The notes under the pieces were generated by a model. That model saw nothing but the letters and a program-made list of their open reading frames with translations. It was not told the DNA's origin and made no database searches. From Bacteroidales bacterium (GTDB taxonomy: Bacteria; Bacteroidota; Bacteroidia; Bacteroidales; P3), in the NCBI GenBank assembly GCA_017545365.1, contig JAFWOP010000096.1, positions 1 to 8,306 of the forward strand: DNA of 8,306 nucleotides, written 5' to 3'. The position numbers and the translations under genes are program-made. This document shows, in pieces, positions 1 to 7,000 of the stretch. How positions within the stretch are numbered: the stretch's first letter is position 1; each line of letters opens with the position of its first letter.

Positions 1-402
1 CTGCGAAAACAACGCGTCGAGCCAGTGGAGCGTGGTGACGAGCTTCACCACCGAGGCCCAGGGTTCTGAGGACTGCGACCCGGTGACGAACCTGACGGCT
101 GCCGAAATCACCGAGAACAGCGCGGTAATCAGCTGGACAGCCGGAGCCACCGGCGACGAATGGGAAGTAGTCCTGACCGATGCCGGCGGCACCACGCTGA
201 GCGAGGCGCGCACGCACGAGCAGAGCTACCAGCTGAACGGCCTGACGCCCGGCACCGCGTATGTCGTGAAAGTGCGCACGGTCTGCGGTGACGACCAGTA
301 CAGTGCATTCATGAGCACCAGCTTCACCACCATCGCCGTCGGCATCGACGGGGTGGCCGAGGCCAGCTGCGCCATCTACCCGAACCCGACGAGCAGCGCC
401 AC
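1..402 (+). repeat. Long direct repeat, left copy (partner 7905-8306)
   Basis: Base 1 aligns with base 7905 and base 402 with base 8306 without a gap. I counted 29 mismatches in 402 bases (about 93% identity). About 125 of 134 residues are the same in the shared frame. The first 22 bases and the last 51 bases of the overlap are identical. Mismatches cluster at 23-33, 300-315 and 333-336, which are FN3 loop or linker positions. Both copies are cut by the window edges, so the true repeat is longer. Confidence 0.96.
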
Positions 403-604
403 CACCATCAGCGTGAGCGGCGTGAGCGGCAAGGTGAAGATAGCGGTGGTTGACATGAACGGCCGCACCGTTGCCAGCGAGCTGCTGGAATGCAGCAGCG
501 ACTGCACGAAGACGATGGAAGTGGAACGTTTGGCCCAGGGCGCGTACTTCGTGCGCATCACCGGCGAGAACGTCAACATGGTCAAGAAGCTGATTGTGAG
601 ATAG
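1..604 (+). CDS. C-terminal part of an FN3-repeat surface protein with T9SS type A sorting domain (5' end outside window)
   Basis: The frame is open from the left edge (codons start at base 2) and ends with TAG at 602-604, giving the last 200 residues of a larger protein. A GTG at base 32 is internal, because the frame and the FN3 homology continue upstream of it. Residues 1-24 are the end of one FN3 domain. Residues 25-112 are a full FN3 domain with Cys25 and the 'VRTVC' Cys95. Residues about 114-200 are a T9SS C-terminal sorting domain with the YPNPTS motif at 126-131, a central 'DMNGR' turn, and the closing 'GAYFVRI ... KKLIVR' strands. In known T9SS substrates this tail directs export across the outer membrane and is removed by the PorU sortase during surface attachment. 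The visible sequence is nearly the same as the 3' end of the large gene downstream, so the two are tandem paralogues. A terminator follows at once. The ligand is unknown. Confidence 0.96.
   Translation, partial: CENNASSQWSVVTSFTTEAQGSEDCDPVTNLTAAEITENSAVISWTAGATGDEWEVVLTDAGGTTLSEARTHEQSYQLNGLTPGTAYVVKVRTVCGDDQYSAFMSTSFTTIAVGIDGVAEASCAIYPNPTSSATTISVSGVSGKVKIAVVDMNGRTVASELLECSSDCTKTMEVERLAQGAYFVRITGENVNMVKKLIVR
341..601 (+). other. T9SS C-terminal sorting domain (Por secretion tail, type A)
   Basis: This segment encodes about 87 residues that start at 'GIDGVAEASC' and end at the stop codon. The order YPNP, then 'VVDMNGR', then 'LAQGAYFVRI', then a basic 'KKLIVR' end matches the Por_Secre_tail family (TIGR04183). 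It has five lysines (residues 144, 146, 170, 195 and 196 of the fragment), unlike the lysine-poor domains before it. It also has a Cys pair in 'ECSSDC'. It presumably acts as a cleavable export signal. Confidence 0.93.
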
Positions 605-613
605 GCTTTCTTT

Positions 614-673
614 CTTAGGCTTTCCTAGGATTGCCTAGGAAAGCCTAGGAAAGCCTAGGCAATCCTAGTAAGG
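614..673. repeat. Array of CCTAGG hexamers with exact 10-bp period, forming an inverted repeat
   Basis: Four perfect CCTAGG palindromes start at 624, 634, 644 and 654. They are flanked by degenerate units CTTAGG (614) and CCTAGT (664), so six units sit in register at 10-bp steps. The 4-bp spacers are cttt, attg, aaag, aaag, caat and aagg. The array is also an inverted repeat: the 15-bp arms 625-639 and 654-668 are perfectly complementary around the central CCTAGG at 644-649. The period is close to one helical turn, so each palindrome would face the same side of the DNA. As RNA it would form a long hairpin just after the stop codon at 604. Its function is unknown. Confidence 0.9.
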
Positions 674-706
674 CGGGGGCAGCCGTAGGGCCGACCCCGC
701 CTTTTT
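670..706 (+). terminator. Rho-independent terminator of the upstream surface-protein gene
   Basis: A 9-bp GC-rich stem (670-678 with 695-703) is followed by a T run at 702-706. The loop can form a small inner hairpin (682-684 with 689-691). It lies 66 bases after the stop at 602-604 and shares four bases with the CCTAGG array. It should end the upstream transcript and isolate the large gene, which has its own promoter. Confidence 0.85.
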
Positions 707-775
707 GGTACTACTCCTCCGACCCACTATGTGGGCAGCAAAGCAAGAGACTGTCAGATGCTTCATTTGCCAAAA

Positions 776-805
776 GTATAATATTAATAATTATTATTAT
801 TATAC
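776..805. repeat. 30-bp AT-rich near-perfect palindrome just upstream of the promoter
   Basis: The two 15-bp halves, centred between 790 and 791, are complementary except for one pair (784/797). The outer arms are GTATAATA (776-783) and TATTATAC (798-805). Two related half-palindromes follow, GTATTATAC at 810-818 and GTATATAC at 827-834, the latter overlapping the predicted -7 element. The position suits an operator or a cruciform-prone site. Simple AT-rich sequence can make such palindromes by chance, so function is not shown. Confidence 0.65.
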
Positions 806-806
806 A

Positions 807-839
807 CTTGTATTATACCGAAAAAAGTATATACCTTTG
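807..839 (+). promoter_or_regulatory. Predicted Bacteroidales-type promoter for the giant surface-protein gene
   Basis: TACCTTTG at 832-839 fits the Bacteroidales -7 consensus TAnnTTTG exactly. CTTG at 807-810 is a one-mismatch match to the -33 TTTG element, with 21 bases between them, close to the usual spacing. Transcription would start about 845-850 and leave a 5' leader of about 100 bases. The spot lies in an AT-rich stretch between a terminator and a start codon. A weaker second candidate, AACCTTTG at 907-914, lacks a well-placed -33 element. Confidence 0.6.
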
Positions 840-934
840 CATATCTTATCATATGCTGTCCCTAATGCTCTGAGAAGTTGTAAATGACTGTTATTCAAGA
901 AAAGAAAACCTTTGTTCAATTTTATTATTCATCT

Positions 935-948
935 AAAAAAAACGTTTT
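935..948 (+). promoter_or_regulatory. A-rich translation-initiation leader, no Shine-Dalgarno
   Basis: Eight A residues (935-942) precede the ATG at 949, and there is no GGAGG-like sequence. Bacteroidota often initiate on A-rich leaders rather than Shine-Dalgarno pairing. This, with the signal peptide that begins at once, supports the start at 949. Confidence 0.6.
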
Positions 949-1017
949 ATGCAAAAACATCTACAGAAACTGCTACTCGTAGTGGCGATGTTGGTCGTCC
1001 CTTGGGTTGTGCAGGCT
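949..1017 (+). other. Signal peptide (Sec, signal peptidase I type)
   Basis: The first 23 residues have basic and polar residues at the N-terminus (Lys3, His4, Lys7), a hydrophobic core (LLLVVAMLVVPWVV) and a 'VQA' cleavage motif before Gln24. There is no lipobox Cys. This fits T9SS substrates, which cross the inner membrane by Sec first. Confidence 0.88.
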
Positions 1018-4000
1018 CAGACACACTACACCATACAGGTGGGCAGTGGTACTGAGACGAGTCCGTACGTCCCCGACTACGGTTATTACAATTATTCCTA
1101 CACGCAGGCCATTTACACGGCCGGCGAGGTGGGGTTGGACGGCGTGATAGACACGCTGGCGTTCCAAGTGGACAACGGTGGCCTGACGCGTACGTTGAAC
1201 ATCTACATGGCAGAAGTGAGCAGAACTTCCTTCTCCTCGACTTCCGATGCCGTAGGTGCAACAAACTTCCATCTGGTCTACTCGGGCAGCGTGGCCTGGA
1301 CGACGGGATGGGTTACCATTGCGCTCGACTCCACGTTCACCTACCAAGACTCTGGTTCGCTGGTGATAGCGGTGATAGACCAAACGGGTTCCTACTCAAG
1401 CGGCTATCCCTATTATGCGGGTACGACAATGTCGAACAACCGTTCGCTGTATGCCTACAACGACAACAACTCCTACTCGCTGACCAGCACGCTGACCAGC
1501 ACTACGAGTTTCTTGCCCAACATCCGTCTGGGCATCAGCTCTACCTCTGAGTATTGTGCCACACCTTCCGACCTCGCCGCCAGCGACCTTGTCAACGACG
1601 AGGCCACTATTAGCTGGACAGAGAACGGTGGTGCCACCAGTTGGGAATTGATAGTGAGCGACACCGCCGTCACCAATTTTTCCGATTGGTCGCCCATAAC
1701 GACCTCCGCCACCACCTACGCATTGTCAGGCCTCACTGGCAATACACTCTACTACGTCTATGTGCGCGCCCTGTGCAGTTCTACAAGCATCAGTGCATGG
1801 AGCAACGTCATGACGTTCCGCTCGGCCTGTATGGGCAGCACTGCAGTGCCTTATAGCACTGGCTTTGAAGACCTCACCACTGGCGAGATGCCCAACTGCT
1901 GGCTGCTGGTGCAGTCGGGCAGCAGCAGTGCCAGCACCTTCCCCTCGGCATACGTCTATCCCACGAATGCCCGTAACAGCAATGTCTACTTTGAGTTTGA
2001 GAGCAGCCACGGCGAGACCGAGGTTGCCGCCCTACCCGTGATGGACAACATCAACACACTTTTCCTCAGCTTCTACGCCTCGGTAATGAACACCAACTTC
2101 ACTCTCGAAGTGGGTGTGATGGAGGACGACACGGTGTTTGTCCCCGTCGACACGGTGGCCCTTACGGCCGGTGTGGGTAACAACTGGTCAGGCTCGTATT
2201 ACCCCTATACGGTTTATTTTAACGACTACATGGGCAACGGCGACCGCATAGCCCTCCGCGTGACACCTACCAGCAACAACTACACTCTGATGATGGACGA
2301 CTTTGTGGTGGACGAGATTCCCAACTGTCTGCCCCCAACGCGGTTCAGAGTGGACAGCATTGGTGCTGACTGGGCTGTTTTGGGTTGGCATGAAGTGGGC
2401 GAAGCCTATGAATGGGAAGTGATTTACGACACGCTGCTGTTCAACCCTGATACGACAACACTGATGGGCATCACGGCCTTCGACACGTCAATTGTGCTCA
2501 ACAATCTAGTGTTCGAAAACACTTATTATGCCTACGTGCGCGCCAATTGTGGCGACTACAGCCCGTGGGTGGGGCCGCTGGAGTTTGTGCCCGGCCAGTT
2601 TGTGATGAGGCCTAGCGGCTCGGACACGATACGCACATGCGGTTTCACCATCTTCGACGACGGCGGCCAGAATGGCGAGTACAACGTTGGCACAGACTTC
2701 ACCTTGGTGGTGTATCCCAGCAGCGACGACTCGGTTGTCACCTTCTGGGGCAACACCGACCTTTATGTCTCCTACGCCCACCTGCGCATCTACGAGGGTG
2801 TGGGCCTCAATGGTGCCCTGCTGTGGCAGTCGACCACTGGCAACTATACCGATGTGATACCTCTTACGCGTTCTAATGTCGGCCCTATCACTGTGCGCTT
2901 CACGGCTGGCAGCTACAACTACGGATACACCGGCTTCGTGCTGCACACGGGCTGCGAGGCGGCTCCTGCCTGTGCCGTGGTGCAGAACGTGACCGTCAGC
3001 ACAGTGGGTACCAGCTCGGCCCACGTGTCTTGGAACGTGGCGGGCACCAATTTCGGTGTTCCCTCCGGCTATGAGGTGGAATGTCAGGAAACGGCCACCA
3101 ACGTCGTGGCCTACACTGGCACGGCGACGACCACCCGCACCACCATTCTGGGCCTCACCGCCAACACCGAATACAAGGTGCGTGTGCGTGCCGTCTGCGA
3201 CAACAACGCCTACGGCAGCTGGGACAGCACCTATCTGACCACCTCCCGCATGCCCTGCATGGTCTACGACACAGCCCTGCACGATAGTGTGACGATTAGC
3301 GGGCTTAACGCCTCCACGTCGTATTACTATCCCGTGAACAACTACTACAGGAACAGCTACACCCAGCAGATTGTCCTTTCCGAAGAGATGGGCGGCAGCA
3401 GCACTGTCATCAACGGCATTGACTTCCAGTACGCCTACAGCTCGCCGAACACATACAAGACCCATTGCGCCATCTATTTGGCCAACACTGATGTGTCTTC
3501 GTTGGCAAGCAGCTTTGTGGCATACGACACGACGTTCCACATGGTATACAACGGCCCGCTGGTGTGCAACACCGGATGGAACCATTTCGACTTCAGCACC
3601 CCGTTTGTGTACGACGGTTCGAAGAACCTGCTCATTATAGTGATTGACAGCTCGAATGACTACAACGGCAGTTCGTATACCTTCAACACGCACAGCACCT
3701 CGAACCTCTCGCGCTACATGCAGACCGATGGTTCGTACTACGACATCACGAATATCTATCTGACCAACGGCTCTGTCGGCTCGTCGCGCAACAACATGCG
3801 TCTGCACGTGGCAGGCTGCTCGATGATGGCCACCTGCGCACGTCCTACGGTGACGGTCGACACGGTGACCTACGACATGATCAACCTATCATGGGCTCCC
3901 GGTTACCAGGAGACCTCCTGGAGCGTGGAGTATAAGGCTGAAGGCGACTCGGTGTGGATTGACGAGGGTTCTGTTTCCACCCCGTCGTACAGCTTCACCA

Positions 4001-7000
4001 TGCTGAACTCCGACACCCGCTACCTGTTCCGCATCGGCTCCATCTGCACCGACACCACCATGACTACCGAACTTGCGGTACGCACGACATGCATACCCGA
4101 TACTATACCTTTCTCCTATGGTTTTGAGACCTTCACCTCAACATCCGGCCAACCGGCTCCCTCCTGCTGGTTCAAGGGTACCAACTACTCTTCATACGAA
4201 TATCCACTGGGCTCTAACTCTTATGCCCACAGCGGATCGCAGTCGCTCTATTTCTACTCCTACTCGGACATCTACAACTATGTCGCGCTGCCTGTCTTTG
4301 CGGCTCCTGTCGACAGTCTTGAGGTTTCGTTCTGGCTGTATACGACATACGCTTCCGATTACAGCACAATAGCGGTGGGTGTCATGACTGACCCCGAAAA
4401 CATCAATACCTTTACCCAGGTGGCTACAGTGACGGTTGACCAATCCTATGTATGGAAACCCTTCCATGTGAGATTCAACACCTACTCAGGTTCGGGCACT
4501 AATATCGCCTTCAAGTACAGCGACGGCGACTACTACAGCCTCTATTTGGACGACATCACAGTCGACTACATCCGTCCCTGCCCCCGCTTGGAGAATGTGA
4601 CTCTTCTTAACGTTACCACCGACAGCGCCATCTTCACCTGGGACGGCGACGCCCGCACTTCGTTTGAGATAGAATATGGTCCCTCGGGCTTTACACACGA
4701 TTCGGGCACGTTCGTCCACACCACGGTGGATACGGTTATACTTGCCGGACTTACCCCCAACACTGCATACGACTTCTACGTACGCTCGTTCTGCGACGAT
4801 GGCGACACCTCCTCATGGTCAAACGCCTATTCTTTCCGCACCGACTGCCTTAAGCTGACCGCGTTGCCCTATTTCGAGGACTTCGAGTCGGTCCCCCCGG
4901 GAATGGGATCCTCCTATAGCACCGATTTCGTCCCCTGCTGGACACGCAGCATCGATCCCGACGACTCATACTACTATCCCTACATCGACACTTGGGGCGG
5001 CTACAGTGGCAGCAACTATATCTATTGGTATTGGAGCAGCTACAACTATTTCGACCCCTGGATTACACTGCCCGAAATCGACACCAACGTGTTGAGCATC
5101 GATTCACTCCAGCTCAATTTCTGGGCATACAACAGCTCGGCCGATTATAGCACCCCCCGTATATTGGTAGGCGTGATGGCCAATCCCTCTCAGGAACTGA
5201 GTTTCCAAGTGATTGACACCATTGAAATCACCAGCGATGACTGGGCTCTGTACGAGATACCTCTCAACAACTACACCGGCCATGGTGCCAGCCACATTGC
5301 CCTCAAGGCCATGCCTCCGGCAGGCAACACCTACTGGTATGCCTATATCGACGATGTGACACTCGACTACATCCCCTCCTGCCCGCATGTGGACGACATT
5401 GCCATGACTGCCAACACGCCCACCTCTGTCACTATGGGCTGGACCGAGCGCGGCAACGCCACCAACTGGGAAGTGGCCATCGACTCTGTTGCCACTGCCA
5501 TCCCCATTGCCGACACGATTGTCAGCGGCACTCCTTCCGTCACCTTCAGCGGCCTTACCAGCGCCCAGTACTACTATGTGTGGGTGCGTGCCGTCTGCGG
5601 TGCTGGCGACACTTCTGAGTGGGCAGGCCCCGCTGTGGCTATCCCCAATAGCTGGAATATGCGTGCCAACCAGACCGACACCATCTACATGTGCGGCGGT
5701 ATGGTCTTCGACGACGGCGGCCCTCTCGGCCGTTACGCCAAAAACCAGAGCTCCACCCTCGTCATCATGCCGGTCGACACCAACTGGATAATCTCTCTCA
5801 GTGGTGAAGGCTACACAGACTACTCTTACGACTACATCACCATCTACGACGGCGTGGGCAGCACAGGTCTCCAACGCTGGAACGACTATGGCGAGTATAG
5901 TACCACTTTCGGACCCATCGAGTCATATAGCGGTCCGCTCACCATCACATTCCAATCTGACAACTACACTCAGTACGACGGCTTCTCGATAGAGGTCAAC
6001 TGCCTGACCACGCACTGCCGTGTGATGGGTGTGCAGCTCAACCCCGCAGTACCAGCCTCTGGCAACCAGCTGTCGTTGATATGGAACAACAATGGTGCTA
6101 TGCTGTATCAGGTGGAATATGGCGCGACGGGCTTCACACAGGGAACAGGCACTATGCTCACCACCACGACCAACAGTATCACCATTACTGGCCTCACTCA
6201 GTTGGGCATCTACGATGTCTATCTGCGCAGCATCTGCGGCGTGGGCGACACCGGCGCATGGGTGCTCCACACCTACCAGACAGCCATCTGCGAAGGCGAG
6301 ACTCATGTGGAGGACTACGATGCCTCGATGTCCACCACCACCTCTTACTATGGCCCCATCGGCTACAGCCTGTACAATAACTCCTTCGTACAGACCATCA
6401 TCGACTCCGCACACTTGGCAGGCCTCGACGGCGACATTACGGCGTTTGCCTTCTCGCCCAACAATGTTGTGTCCGGCAGCTACTTCACCAACATGACGGT
6501 CTATCTGGCCAATGTGTCCGAGGACAACCTCTCCAGTGCCTTTATCACCCCCGACTCAAACCACCAGTTCGTCAAGGTGCTCGACAGTGCCAACCTCTGC
6601 TTCACAACTACAGGCTGGCAACCGCACGCATTCGACACCGCCTTCACATGGGACGGCCACAGCAATCTGCTCCTCACCGTGAAACGCGACCACGGCAGCT
6701 ATTCCAGCAGCAACTCGTTCGATGCCCATAACACCACAGGTGCCCGCACACGCTATTGCTATAGCGATGTTACAACCTTCGACATCAACACCGTCAACAG
6801 TTCGGGTGTCTATTCCTACACACAGAACCTTGTCGGCGACGTTCGTTTCTACTCTTGCGGCACCATCGCCTGCCCGCAGCCTGTCATCACCAATGAGACG
6901 CACGACTACGAGTCAGTCACGCTCACTTGGACTGGAACAAGCAACACCTATGAGGTGAATATCAAGGAGGCCTCAGCCGCCGTATGGTCCGTGCCTGACA

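Noticed and set aside
32..604. GTG at base 32 as the true start of the first gene
   Set aside because: The frame is open to the left edge, and bases 1-31 encode FN3 residues that match the paralogue at 7905-7935. The gene starts outside the window and has no signal peptide here.
614..673. CRISPR array or insertion-sequence end
   Set aside because: The units are 10 bp with 4-bp spacers, far too short for CRISPR. No transposase gene or target-site duplication is visible.
723..735. Small hairpin CCCAC-TAT-GTGGG as a second terminator
   Set aside because: The stem has only 5 bp, the loop only 3 bases, and no T run follows. The strong terminator at 670-706 already explains transcript ending.
705..887. 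A 60-codon plus-strand open frame in the intergenic region
   Set aside because: It starts within the terminator T run, crosses the AT palindrome and the promoter, and has low-complexity Ile/Tyr/Asn content. No leader or domain supports translation.
2506..3807. A 433-codon open frame on the minus strand
   Set aside because: It uses the same triplets as the plus-strand gene, read backwards. It stays open because TTA, CTA and TCA codons are rare there; its stop is the CTA codon at 2506. The product has no recognisable domain, while the plus strand encodes clear CUB, FN3 and A modules.
5104..5874. A 256-codon open frame on the minus strand
   Set aside because: It is the same in-register antisense effect, ending at the TCA codon at 5104. 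The plus strand carries B3, FN3-6 and CUB2 there with no interruption.
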